Part shown: in pieces, positions 23,652 through 34,990 of the stretch
How positions within the stretch are numbered: position 1 is the stretch's first letter
Layout of the letters: every line of letters starts with the position of its first letter
NCBI GenBank assembly: GCA_963995505.1
Contig: OZ023182.1
Coordinates: 9,168,707 to 9,232,706, forward strand
Source of the DNA: Hypericum androsaemum
Taxonomy: Eukaryota; Streptophyta; Magnoliopsida; Malpighiales; Hypericaceae
Reading direction: 5' to 3'
Length of the DNA stretch: 64,000 bases
Translations under genes and position numbers: made by a program
The notes under the pieces: generated by a model
Database searches by the model: none
What the model saw: the letters and a program-made list of their open reading frames with translations, nothing else
Told to the model about the DNA's origin: nothing

Positions 23652-25138
23652 AGAAAAAGTTTACTTTAGTATTTTGTGGTATAATCTAAAATTATTTTAG
23701 TACCATGTGGTAAAAAATTGATCAATTAAATTATACTTATTTCAATTAACATCAAAAAGGTCTACGAGCTGTCCGAACTCTACCCGTTCTGTCCGAACAC
23801 TGACCGGCCATATGGAACAGCCACATCAGCATCTGCTGATAACGTGGTGCCACGTGGACTCTCTCCCACCTCCCCTCTCTTCTCTCTCGTCCCTCCCTCT
23901 CTTTCCTCCTCCCCTCTCCTCTTCTTCTTCTTCATCTTCCCCTCTCTCACCTCTCGCCTTCCTCCATAACCCAACAACTAGAAAACCCAACAGCCTGAAA
24001 AATCCCATACCAATTCATGAACTCAAACCTAACAACCATGACCACTTCACGAAAAATCCCATACCAATTCATGAACTCAAACCTAACAACCATGACCACT
24101 TCACGAATTAAAACCAAACCAAAAACTCGAAATTAGCATCCAAAACCAATCAAACCAAATAAGAACACCTCAGTAACACTTCAAGAATTATGCCAAAACC
24201 AAAAAGAAAAACTCAAAATTAGCATCCAGAACCAATCAAAACGAGAAAGAACCCAACAATAAAACTTCACAAAGCAAACCGAAACAAAAAAAAAAGAAGT
24301 CAAAACTTGCATCCAAAACCAATCAAAACACAGAACAACCCAATGAAACCAAAGAAGGAAAGCATAATTGGGTGGCTTGGGATTATCGAAGAAGGAAACG
24401 GTGCTGTGGTTGAGCCTCGCCGAGTCTAATATACTTCCCACCTGGCCACGTCACCCACAAACCATCTAGCAATTACAAGAAAAATAAGAAAAAAAGGGGT
24501 CAAAAGAGGCCGAAACGACATTGTAGGGTAAAAGAGACAAAAAAAAAGTATTTGAAAAAGAGAGGGTGAGGGTTAAGATGGAGATGGGACCATCGACCAG
24601 AGCTCCTCGGTGACAACGGCAAAGTCGGCCAAGAGACGGCGGGTGCGATAGCTCTGGTACACCTTCGAAGTCTCACCGCGACGTCCCCCGCGTCATCGTC
24701 GTTGACCAGCATTCCTGGGAGGCAAAGATAGGAGCGGGGGATCAGGAGGGCATCCATCTTGCATCCACTTCACGCTAAACGCTAGACTCTAGGAAGATTG
24801 AGGGAGAAGAAGAATAACTGGGTGGGTTTTTTCTGGTTTTTGTTTTTGGGTAGAAGAAGAAGAAGAAGAGAGGGGGACGAGGAGGAGAGAGAGGGACGAG
24901 AGGGAGAACAGAGGGAAAGTGTGAGAGAGTCCACGTGGAGCCACATCATCAGCGGATGCTGATGTGGCTGTTCCACATGGCCGGACAATGTTCGGGCAGG
25001 ACGGGTAGAGGTCGGACAGCTGCCCGTAGATCTTTTTGATGTTAATTGGAATAAGTATGACTCGATTGATCGATTTTTTACTATAGGGTACTAAAAAATA
25101 TTTGGGCTATACTACAAGGTACTAAAGTGAATTTTTCC
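23652..25138. mobile_element. Long-TIR non-autonomous DNA element (copy A)
   Basis: About 230 bases at each end are inverted copies. The left arm runs TTTACTTTAGTATTTTGTGG ... CTTATTTCAATTAACATCAA ... GAACAGCCACATCAGCATCT ... CCACGTGGACTCTCT; the right arm gives the same on the opposite strand. The element is about 1.49 kb. No transposase is present. The interior contains tandem repeats (24001-24420) and a GC-rich block (about 24580-24760) with a coding-like minus frame. Homopolymer flanks prevent a firm target duplication. Copies B and C and an end D elsewhere in the window share the ends, so this is a family. Confidence 0.85.
24001..24420. repeat. Tandem repeats inside TIR element A
   Basis: A 54-base unit starting AATCCCATACCAATTCATGA is present twice in tandem, 24001-24054 and 24055-24108, almost identical. 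It is followed by three looser copies, about 90 bases each, of a unit containing ATTAGCATCCAAAACCAATC (near 24133, 24217 and 24307). Confidence 0.85.
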
Positions 25139-25144
25139 TTTTTT

Positions 25145-25325
25145 TTCAAAAAGGTTGGTCAAATTAATTGGTTGGGACTGTGGAGAGAAGAAGGAAGCGT
25201 CGGAAGATGTAATTTTATGATCATTTTCTCTCTCCTATTTTTTTTTTTAAAAACTATATCTTGTGATGTTTCCTCTCTCCTCTCATAGACGCAACCAATA
25301 AATTTGACCAACTTTTCAAAAAAGA
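25145..25325. repeat. Short hairpin-forming inverted repeat (possible mini-MITE)
   Basis: CAAAAAGGTTGGTCAAATTA at 25147 is inverted at the right end as TAAATTTGACCAACTTTTCA, and the pairing continues through ATTGGTTG and the GAGAGAA/TTCTCTC stretches. The arms are about 50 bases around an AT/T-rich loop. It sits immediately beside the right end of TIR element A. Confidence 0.65.
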
Positions 25326-25886
25326 TTAATTAATTCGAACAGCCAGTTAGCCCCAAGGACAAACAAGTGCAAACTCTCGGCTTTTGCACTTCTCTCCGTC
25401 CGTAGCACCCTCGCCTGTAAAGAATAATCTTAACCAACTAGACTAATCCAAATCGATGATTTATAATTATCATATCAAGTGATCATTCCCTTTCCTTGCA
25501 AGAAAGAAGCAACTTCAATCGCTTTTATTTAACACCAGAAGTTAAAATTTTGTCAGTTAGAGATCATCATAACAATCGACCATCAGATCAATGAAGTAGG
25601 AAATAAGATTGAAGCAGGATGAGACAGAATCGTGCTTGGAACAATGTATCCTCGTACTTATGCTCCTATAAGGTGTTCATTGACAATTTCAAGTGGATCA
25701 TGAAACACAATACACCATACGAAGCAGACCAAACACTAGCTGGATGCATCTTGACACGAGTTTAAACATATTACTGTTGGTATTAATAGTTTTTCACTCA
25801 AAACATCAATCGTACTGACATGTTTATAACATCATCTTGATAGCTTCACCATCCTGCATCCCCTATGGTAGCACGACCCGGAAACA
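25326..25886. other. 3' flank of the zinc-finger gene
   Basis: No gene is supported. The segment probably contains the 3' UTR of the minus-strand gene that ends at 25887. Confidence 0.45.
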
Positions 25887-26396
25887 TCAACTATAACCCT
25901 TACCAAGACAGTTCAAACAGCGCTGCACCCTGCAATTTAGATGCAAAACAATGATGCAAAACAATGATGGCAGTGACAGGATTAAAGGGACAGGATTGAA
26001 CTTACCTGTTACCATCGCAGGTCGGGCAAAGGCAAGGGTTGAAAGCGACAGGATCGAACAAAGGCGACCAGGAAATGGTAGCATTCCCTTTGCACAGCTT
26101 GCATATGTAGAAACCTTTCCCTCTACAATTGCTACAAGGTACTGCGCCTCTCCTCTGTTTAAACATAATCCCAGAGCTGCTCATGAGATAACCATACATT
26201 TGAAGCGAATACGGAAAAGATAGAGAGGGAAAAGGGGACAACGACAACTATCGAGTATCCATTTGCTTACCCTTTCTCGCTCGCCGACGAAACGAAGCGC
26301 ATTAACTGCAATGAAAGAAGTCACATTGAGGGCGAGCCAACCCCCTACTATCACAGCTGTGCCAGTGGCTATTGTGCGAAGCGATTGCGGAATCAT
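25887..26396 (-). CDS. DnaJ-type cysteine-rich zinc-finger protein, 105 aa
   Basis: Three minus-strand exons join in frame: 26396-26271, 26154-26006 and 25929-25887. The product starts MIPQSLRTIATGTAVIVGG and has one hydrophobic segment (about residues 10-34) that could be a membrane anchor or part of an organelle-targeting sequence. The rest holds four CxxCxG-type motifs: CSNCRGKG, CKLCKGNA, CPTCDGNR and CLNCLGKG. This is the zinc-binding DnaJ cysteine-rich domain, present here without J domain or substrate domain, as in the BSD2-like group of plant proteins; those assist protein folding or assembly in plastids. The ATG at 26396 was chosen because it gives this continuous product; a longer upstream frame at 26583 is in another phase. 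The exact ortholog and organelle are uncertain. Confidence 0.8.
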
Positions 26397-27059
26397 CGCT
26401 TTCGGGTTTGAACGTTGAGATTCTCACAGGAATTTCCTCGAACAGGTGGTGCTCGCACAGGAGAACTAAACTATCCACTCGTTCCCAGGAAAGATGCTTT
26501 ATGGAAGCGGACGGGATAGATGGGCGGCGGGAAACTTGCAAGTTATAGATGGATCCTAAACTGGGTTTGTTGAGGAGGCCCACTATCGGCCAGCGGCCTG
26601 GCCCATCTGGTGCGAATATACATATTCCTCTTGTTGAAAATTAAAAATATAGATTTTTTTAATCTTATTCTCGGAATCTGATTCTGTGGAGAGTGTGTGG
26701 GATCGAAGTATATTATAAAAATAATAAATTTTATTAATATTAGGTTAATAAATTGTTTTTGAAAAAAATTCCATTAAAATAACTTTTCAGTTGGTTGTCT
26801 TTGTCTGAAATAAACAAAATTGGCACATACTCATAAAATTTAATTTATATCCGAAGGTGGAGCTAATTAACTAATATCACGGTACTTCACGTACCACCTC
26901 TAACCCACATTTTACAGCTACAGATTACTTTGGTTATAGTTCTTCCATAACTTGCAAGGAGATGGTTTTCCGATCGGGCTTTCGCCGGGCTTTACGCCCT
27001 CCATTATTCTTACACAGCCACAAGAGTTTGCTCGAGTTATGACTAATCAGAATATTTCA
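26397..27059. other. Upstream region of the zinc-finger gene, AT-rich intergenic DNA
   Basis: The first 200 bases likely contain the minus-strand promoter and 5' UTR. From 26640 the sequence is AT-rich, with no feature seen. Confidence 0.4.
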
Positions 27060-27655
27060 CCCCCTTATAACGAGAGATCTTCGTGTCGTGGATTCGCCCC
27101 CAGATAACTTTATGAAGCTGAATACTAATAGTACTTCAGTAGGAAACCTGGGCTTATCCGATGCTGGTGGAGTTCTTCGTAATGTTGCAGGTCATTGGAT
27201 CATTGGTTATGCCAAATGCATTGGCTCCTGTACGTCGATTACAACAGAGTTTTGGGCATTGACTCTATGACTTGAGCTGGCATGGAAGAGTGAGTTACGT
27301 TGTCTGATTGTTGAGGTAGACTCCTCCCTAGCTCTCTTATGTATTGGCCGAGATGTTGCACCTGGCCATCCGATGCGTAACCTGATTGGTCGAGTGAAGA
27401 GCTTACTGAGTCAAGATTGGGATATACAGATACAGCACACGTGGCGAGAGGGGAATCGTGTTGCTGACGCCCTGTCCAAGTATGCCATATCGTTAGGGCT
27501 TGATTATGTATTGTTGAGTACTATGATGCCTAGTTTTGTTGATGTGTATCTGGATAATCTTAGAGGAGTGAGTTTGCCTCGTTGTACTCGGACCTATGCA
27601 CTAGTTTGTGATTAATAAAGATTAGTGAGCTAATGTCCCTCGACCTTAAAAAAAA
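27060..27655 (+). mobile_element. LINE 3' fragment with RNase H-like domain
   Basis: The plus frame 27088-27615 reads KLNTNSTSVGNLGLSDAGGV, TEFWALTL, a stop, LELAWKSELRCLIVEVDSS, then HTWREGNRVADALSKYA, the pattern of the RVT_3 RNase H-like domain at the end of plant LINE ORF2. The first catalytic aspartate (KLNTDG in the family) is asparagine, and an in-frame TGA follows WALTL, so it is dead. A poly(A) run at about 27645-27652 marks the 3' end. Confidence 0.8.
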
Positions 27656-27954
27656 TTTCTTCCATATGCGTCCAATTCAAACTTGCTTAAAAATACAATA
27701 ATTAGATCTAAGTAGATTTATAAAAATAAGCCAAATAAAAAAGGAAACATGATATATACTCTCAGACTACCCCTTTTTTCTTCTTTTATATATAAAATCG
27801 AAATAATGTGTTCTACATTAAAGGGACGCTTGGAAAGCGCATCTCGGAAAAGCATCGGTGCATGCGTTCCAAAAGCCAGGAAAGGAAAAGACAAAAACCT
27901 TTTGACCGTCCGCTTCTATAATTAAAAAAGGGATACGTCCTGTTTTTTTTTAAT

Positions 27955-28545
27955 TAAAAATTTTCAATTTAGTATTTTGTGGTATAGTCGAAAATTATTT
28001 TACTATCATGTAGTAAAAAATTAATCAATCGAGTCAAACATCAACCAATTAAAATCAATTAGGTTTACGAGTAGCTACCCAAATTTTCTGGAACCTCCCG
28101 GACCCAGCCTAGATAACTTGGCCTACCACATCAACAAAATCTGTGGATCTTCTCTAACTATGTTGTTTGTCTGTTTAATAAACCGATGCTCTACTAAAAG
28201 CAAGACAGGAGCCGGCGGATGCTTAGGATTATTTTTTTTGTTTTCCTTCTACGGCTTCTTCAATATAAACCCAAAAGCTGTGTGATAATTGCTGGGTTTC
28301 TGGTGAAGAAGAAGAAGAGAGGGGAAAGAGGAGAGAGGAAATAGAGAAAGAGAAGATCCACGTGGCACCACGTCATCAGATTTTACTGATGTGATTGGTC
28401 TAGTTGGCCGGACAGGTCGAGGCTCCGTAAATATTTTTGATGTTAATTAGAATAAGTATGACTCGATTGATCGATTTTTTACCACAAAATACTAAAATGA
28501 TTTTGGGCTATACTACAGAGTACTAAAATAAAATTTTTCTTTTTT
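27955..28545. mobile_element. Long-TIR DNA element (copy B)
   Basis: The left arm (TTTAGTATTTTGTGGTATAG ... AATCGAGTCAAACATCAACC) and the right arm (TTAATTAGAATAAGTATGAC ... ACTACAGAGTACTAAAATAA) match copy A ends in inverted orientation, including CCACGTGGCACCACGTCATC near the inner edge of the right arm. Only about 590 bp in total, so it is an internally deleted relative of copy A, with no coding capacity. Confidence 0.8.
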
Positions 28546-29648
28546 TCAAGTGGAAGGATACGTCTTGCTTAAGTACTACAAAAATGCCACAATACGAGAC
28601 ATTTTGAAAAGGTTCTATATTAGTACCCTGTAGTTTTAACTTTTGCAAATTCAGTACTCCTTAGTTGCAAATTTATCGATCTAGTGCTCTGTAATTATGG
28701 AAGTCTTATCACAATAGTAACGTGTGGTTACATGATTTTCACTCTATGTATACTTTTTCAAAAGAAATGGTTCCAAGTACAAGTAAAAAAATATCAACCA
28801 ACTAGCAATTAAATCATCTCATAAGAGAATTATTCTAGCTTAACAAATACTTCTATAGTTTGAATTATTAAGCAATATTTAACAATACGTGTTGAAAATA
28901 TTTGTCATATTTTAAAAATTCTACCGACTGAAATTTGATTAGTCGGTTTAGTCGATATCCGGATACTAACAATAATCAGGTAAGAAATGTTGTATAACCC
29001 GCCTCTTTATTTGTATTTCTATTACCTTAAATGGGTATTGCCCAATGTTCAATCTAGGATGCTCTTTTGTGGGTTTCCTTTTCCAAGGGAAAGCTGTTAT
29101 ACGGTGCTTTATATAACTAATTAATTAAACCCAATCGAAATTAGCTATTTCTTATAAAATAAAATCAAACATGGCGTACGTGGAAATGAGCGGTGGCTTT
29201 CCTCTCTGGAAGTCACTTAATAAACGAACAAATTTTAGTGGTGATGTCAGTTGGAATTAGCATGCCTTCTCCCAAGAGCGAGCCATATATCAAAACCTCT
29301 TTATTTATTTGCAGATTCAACCGTACACTCCAAGAAAGGGAAATATGCAAACATCCGGGTGCTAATAGATCTTAATCTGATGTTTGCATAAATTCAATAA
29401 AATATTTCAAATTCGAGTTCATAAACGTCTGTTCAATGAATATTTATCGTATCTCCCACAAATTTTCAAAAGGAAACAGGGAGTCCTACATGGCCCATAT
29501 ACAAACACACAACCTCCTGAATAAAAGCTCCCTATACCAATACAATACTCATTCAACAAATTAAAGTAAAGGTATCCAATTTCACCAACAAAAAAGAAAC
29601 AGTATCCAACCATCCCCATTCCATTTCATGTGCCCACCAGACCCCCCC
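28546..29648. other. Intergenic sequence with a SINE-like copy
   Basis: 28600-28750 carries sequence of the TAGTACCCTGTAGTTTTAAC type, related to the ends of the long-TIR family but without a partner arm. 28820-28975 is copy 2 of the SINE-like repeat (ATTATTCTAGCTTAACAAAT ... GATTAGTCGGTTTAGTCGAT). The remainder has no supported gene. Confidence 0.5.
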
Positions 29649-29655
29649 TATAAAG
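29649..29655 (+). promoter_or_regulatory. TATA box candidate of the AGC kinase gene
   Basis: TATAAAG lies 43 bases before the ATG at 29692. If it is used, transcription would start around 29680 and leave a 5' leader of only about a dozen bases, which is short for a plant gene; a start further upstream is possible. Confidence 0.4.
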
Positions 29656-29691
29656 AGCACGACACCACCCTCCAATATCTAAAACACCCAA

Positions 29692-31347
29692 ATGGCAACC
29701 CTAACACCCAGAGTCGACGACCAGTCATCGGTGGACTACGACTCGAGCTCGTCCTCCATAACGGTGCCGGGCTCGAGCAGGAGCTGGATGAGCAGCAACC
29801 TCAGCTTCGGGAGCCGGAGAAGCTCCGTCTCCGACGCCTCCTCGTTCTCCGCCTCCGTGGCGTCCCACAAGCCGCACAAGTCAAACCAGGCCGCATGGCA
29901 GGCCATAAGGCGGCTCCAGGCGGCTCGGGGCAGGGTGGGGCTGGACCAGTTCCGGCTGCTGCGTCGGGTGGGGAGCGGGGACATAGGGAACGTGTACCTG
30001 TGCGAGATAAGGAACCCAATGGTGGGGCTGCCCCAGTGCTTCTACGCGATGAAGGTGGTGGACAGGGAGGCGCTGGCGATAAGGAAGAAAGAGCAGCGAG
30101 CCGAGACGGAGAAGGGGATCCTGGGGATGCTCGATCACCCCTTCTTGCCTACTCTTTATGCAGACTTCGAGGCTTCCCATTACTCGTGCCTTGTCATGGA
30201 GTATTGTCCCGGTGGGGACTTGTACGCTGCTAGGCAACGCCAGCCCGCTAGGAGGTTTAGCATCTCCTCCGCTAAGTACGTCACACGAGATTAAATACTG
30301 AACTTCCGTCAATTCCTACATTCATGCATGATACTTTCGAAATAGTTTTTAGAAACTAATATTATATGGTTGGTTTTATATTGTTGCTGCAGGTTCTACG
30401 TAGCCGAGGTGTTGTTAGCGTTAGAGTATCTACACATGATGGGAATCGTGTACAGAGACCTGAAGCCGGAGAATGTACTGGTCCGGGAAGACGGCCACAT
30501 AATGCTCTCCGACTTCGACCTCTGCCTCAAATGCGACGTCGTCCCGGAGCTCCTCAGGACCAAAACATTAGTCCGGACCGACTCCAACTTGGAGAAGACG
30601 ACAACGACGACAACATTGACACGTGTCGATTGTCAGGACAACAACGACGAGGAGGGGACATGCTTCACACCAACTTGCTCCACCCCCATGCGCCCGGTCC
30701 TCTCCTGTCTCAGGAGGGGCAGAAACAACGTTGCGGTCGTTAAGATCATAAGGGAGCGAGCCGACGGTGGGCCCACCTCACCCACAACGACGACGACGAC
30801 CACCCAGTTCGACACGGAGCTGGTGGCCGAGCCGACCAGCGCGAGGTCCAAGTCGTTCGTGGGGACCCACGAGTACCTGGCGCCGGAGGTGATCTCAGGA
30901 CAAGGCCACGGGAGCGCCGTCGACTGGTGGACGCTGGGGGTGTTCCTGTACGAGATGCTGTACGGGAGGACGCCCTTCAAGGGGGAGAACAACGAGAGGA
31001 CTTTAGTCAACATCCTCAAGCAGCCGTTGACTTTTCCCAAGATTGGTGTTGGTTCGAGCAAGGAGTACGAGGATCTTGTCAGGGTCCAGGACCTGATCAG
31101 TAGGTTGCTGGTGAAGAATCCCAAGAGGAGAATTGGGAGCCTCAAGGGTTCGGTGGAGATTAAGAGGCATGACTTCTTTAGGGGAGTTAATTGGGCGTTA
31201 ATTAGGTCTGTTAGGCCGCCTGAGGTCCCTAAGGACCATTATTGCAAGTTTAGGACCAGTAGAGGAGGCGCTCATATTCCTAAGCTTACCAAGAAGGAGA
31301 GGCAGGAGCCCTATCAGATCCCTCCTCACCACTTTGATTACTTCTGA
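29692..31347 (+). CDS. PID2: AGC-VIII protein kinase, PINOID2-like, 512 aa
   Basis: Exons 29692-30275 and 30393-31347 join in frame (AA|G codon for Lys195) across a 117-bp GT-AG intron. The N-terminal 60 residues are serine-rich. The kinase domain has [10 protein letters not shown] (94-103), AMK with Lys121, YRDLKPEN with Asp217, DFD at 235-237 in place of DFG, and APE at 358-360. Between DFD and APE lies a long insertion (about 240-345), the hallmark of plant AGC-VIII kinases. The C-terminus is HHFDYF, a PDK1-docking FxxF motif. PINOID and PINOID2 phosphorylate PIN auxin carriers at the plasma membrane; the [13 protein letters not shown] start and [13 protein letters not shown] suggest PINOID2 rather than PINOID or WAG. 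The insertion carries two threonine runs (TTTTTT at 264-269 and 326-332). The subfamily call is from recalled similarity and should be confirmed by phylogeny. Confidence 0.88.
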
Positions 31348-34043
31348 TCAATTTGCCTCAGGGGATTAATATTTGGTTGATGTAAATTAACTAAGTACTG
31401 AGATTAATTGTTAGGTAAAACAGGAAGCCCAGGTTCATATGTTTATTATTGCTGCTGCTTTTCTTGACACCAAAAGAAGAGTTTATTTTTTATTTTTGGT
31501 TTTTGTCATGGAAGAGTATCAATTGTAGTGTTTGGTGGTAGTTTGTTTTGTATTTTTTAATTTACTAACTATTATAGTTCAATTAGTCTTGTCATTAAAC
31601 CACTTATAATAATAATATAGTTTAACTATGGGATCTCGATTTTAAATATGAGAATGTAACACTACTAAATATATGCTGAATTTTTTTTGTCATTAGATAA
31701 TAAATAAGTCGAATACAAATTAGTTGATCTAAAATATCTACATGGAATACAGATTTGTGATTTTTTTCCTAAATGCAACTTTTTAACCTGTGTATTGTCA
31801 TCATTATTAGTTATTTTATGTGGACTTGGTATGCGTACGTGTTAAAGGACGGTATCCATAATTGTGACATTGTGAGTGTCATGAGAAGCCCATGAGCTCA
31901 TGTGACAACAATAATGGCTCTTCTCATTAATGATGGCATTAAAATTATTTAAAATTATTCAAATGAAATCTTTGTAACTTTTGGTCCATATTGATGTAGT
32001 CTTTACCTTTTCTCACATACGACACATTGTAGAACCGCATTCACATGGTCCTTCGCCGATTTAAAGGAAGAAACTCTGAATCTCCATCATGTCTCCTTGC
32101 CGCTCCTATACTTTATTTAATTACCCAAGTTAAAAAAATCTATTCGCTTTAAAAAAACGTATTGAATGATGACCGAATTTTGTTAACCAATATCCGGTAA
32201 ATTTCATATTTTTAATAAATTTATGATATTCAAAATCAAATATTATCATATTTTATTCTACTTAATTGTATTGTCATAATATTGAAGGTTGGCACAAATG
32301 GGAAGTAGATGAAGCCCGTAGACCATAGTGTTGGGTTGGTGCTACGAACAAAATGACATCCCAAAGACGAACAATGGATAATAATCATAAGGACCACTAC
32401 TCTATTATTTTATAGGAGTTTGAATATTACATAATCGACCAACATATATCATAGGGAGCATACGGGTCCAATGCCTAGGTCCACGAATTTCTTTTGAAAG
32501 AATTTCATTTTCCATCATGCATCCATTAGATTAATTAAAATATAAAATTTTTTTGGAACAAGGAAAATATTATCTCAATTTATTTAACCCTATAACCAAA
32601 TGAAAGTTAATTGGCTATTTGCTTAGTTTTTCGTGAAAACTGTTATTCGAATTTTGCTGGATTTTATCCTAGCGTCGGCTGAGGCGGCTGGTTTCATAAT
32701 TGGACGTGAAATAATAGATTGCTCAATTGAACTTTACTCTGTATAAGGAAATGTCCTAATCAGTCATATCAGAAAAATGTACAATACACATGGAGCTTGT
32801 CATGGAAACGTCCTTTTCAATCGATGTGTTATTTATTTACAAACACGAAATTTGACGTTGAAATAAAAAATAAAACGACGTGATAAAAAATATCAAATTA
32901 TAAGGCACTAAAATCAGTAAAATGAATTTTTTTGGGTAAATATTTATATAAACCAGCTATGCTGTCCAAAAGTATTAAGTGGCAAAATTTTTATGAATTA
33001 AAATACAAGTGAACACTTTTTTTATCTCTCACTATCAAATCAATAAGTAGAGATGATTCGCTTAATAAATTTGTATATTCAAATAGTCTTAAGTTCAGAT
33101 CTTCTTAACTGAAAAAAGTAAAATTTTACTGGTTTAACTTTCCAAATTACATATTTTTTTTGACGGTCTCCAAATTACATAAATTGATAGAACATGCTAA
33201 AAAAAAATCGTCAAATCAGGGGTTGATGCTCGATTGTAATCATGATATTTTGGACCCATATGTTATAACATGAATCTTAGTTTGGAGTCAAACCATTTAT
33301 ATGAATTAACATGGTCAACGGCCTGGAGGATGGTCTGATGCTAATTTAGTGGCTTGGCTTTGAAATATTCCATTGGTATTATGGGACTGGGTGATACTGT
33401 GTCAGCGGTCAGCTCGCTATAGCACGCGAGCAACAATACTTTTCCTTTTCCATGTTCACTTTTTGTTAAAGGTTTCGAGGAAAATTGGGGGTAATTTATT
33501 ATATCTTATTTATAAAATTTTACATATTTGTTTCTGAGAGTTTATGTATCAGAAAAAATGTTTGTGATAGTTTATTTATCTTATTTATAAAAAATGTTTT
33601 TGCCAATATAAAATTCCATATTGTTTTGGGTGATATCTTTGGTAGGAAGAGGAAATGACGATGATGCAAAAATTTTGGCATGGCACATGAGGAAATAAAT
33701 GATTGTAAACCATTCTTGTAATTAAGGATCATATTATCACCTCCGAGTGATATAGAGTAGCAATGAACATGTACTCATCCATCTATCTGTCTAAATACAA
33801 AGAACCATTGTCAAATATAACGAAGTACATTTTAAAATAAAAAATATCTCAGTCGTCAATAAGAATGCAGTGTAACCCACCGGAAATATACGTATTGACA
33901 TAGATCCATCATGGTCCTGGAACTGCAAAAAACTGGAGGTGGGTACAAATCAGACATCTAAATTTTTCGGTAAATCACTGGTATTTAGAGTCGAGTAATG
34001 TCGGACTCTATTTAAGAAGTACTTTTCTTAATAATATATTTTC
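31348..34043. other. AT-rich intergenic region, 2.7 kb
   Basis: The first 200 bases are the 3' UTR of the kinase gene. Beyond that the sequence is AT-rich without a supported gene, tRNA or clear mobile element on either strand. The short frames near 33520-33732 look like chance. Confidence 0.5.
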
Positions 34044-34990
34044 TAGGAAAAGTCAACATTGGTAACTTGTAGTATTGCGAAAAATTACCTAAGTACAATG
34101 TGGTTTAAAACCTCGTATCCTGCCCGTCCAAACATCAGCATTTTGTGTACGACGTTGCGCGCGTAATTCATTAATTCACCCTTCCTTTCTTAATTGAATT
34201 CGAATGAAACTCGGCCCGCACGACGGGCTATTAGCTCAATGGTAGAGCGCGCCCCTGATAATTGCGTCGTTGTGCCTGGGCTGTGAGGGCTCTTAGCCAC
34301 AGTTCCAATAAGATTTCTTGCTTGAACAAAAATCCCTTAGTGTTCGATCGCCAGCGATTCCAAATGGATTCCTATTCGCGCAACGTCAGATTTCCTCCAT
34401 ACTTTTATAAGCATAATGTGGCAAGATGACAAAATACCAAAACAATGAGTGATTTATTTATAATTGTTCAAAAAAACCAATTTTATATTCAAAAAACTCT
34501 ATTGCTAACCCTATCTCATTTTGTTTCACAACCCTACCTCACTGCACGACACTCTTTCTCCTTCCCAACTCTCTTCTTCCTCTTTCCCAATTCTCTTTTT
34601 CCTCCCTCAGCGACCCAGCTCAGTCCAAGAAGCAGCTCCGTCCAAGCGGCAACTCTGTCCAAGAGGAACCAGCTCCGTCCAAGAGGAACCAGCTTGCGTA
34701 ACCCAGGTCTGAAATTTAAATGGGCAGTGTTTGAAATATTATAATCTAATAGGAATTATTTGGATAGTTTACCATACAAATGTTCACGTGGAAGGTGAGG
34801 TGACATGAAATTAGAAAAGAAGGAATTACGTGACTAGTCTATTTGGACGGGCAGGGTTCGGGCAGCGCAGCTGCCTATGCCTCTAATTGATTTTAACTGG
34901 TATAAGTTTAACTCAATTAATGAGTTTTAAACCACATAGTACTTAAATGATATTTTGTGATACTATATAGTATTAATATAGATTTTTCTC
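34044..34990. mobile_element. Long-TIR DNA element (copy C) carrying plastid DNA
   Basis: The left end (AGGAAAAGTCAACATTGGTA, CTTGTAGTATTGCGAAAAAT, CAATGTGGTTTAAAACCTCG, CCTGCCCGTCCAAACATCAG) is inverted at the right end (ATTTGGACGGGCAGGGTTCG, GAGTTTTAAACCACATAGTA, ATACTATATAGTATTAATAT). The left arm lacks about 60 bases present in the right arm. The organisation matches copies A and B. The interior includes a tract of plastid origin at 34225-34300 and a tandem repeat GTCCAAGAGGAACCAGCT near 34657-34690. Confidence 0.7.
34225..34300 (+). pseudogene. Nuclear copy of plastid trnI-GAU 5' exon and intron start
   Basis: The sequence GGGCTATTAGCTC ... GCCCCTGATAA (34225-34261) is the 5' half of plastid tRNA-Ile(GAU), ending after the GAT anticodon and following A residues. 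It continues directly into TTGCGTCGTTGTGCCTGGGC and TGTGAGGGCTC, the beginning of the plastid trnI group II intron. The 3' exon is absent, so no tRNA can form. Similarity to plastid DNA fades after about 34300. It is a nuclear plastid insertion lying between the arms of TIR element C. Confidence 0.8.

Noticed and set aside
26302..26583. 93-codon frame upstream of the zinc-finger gene as its true N-terminus
   Set aside because: It is in a different phase from the DnaJ zinc-finger exons and has no splice donor that would join it in frame.
34225..34261. A nuclear tRNA-Ile gene
   Set aside because: Only the 5' half is present and it runs straight into plastid intron sequence; no 3' half or acceptor stem partner follows.
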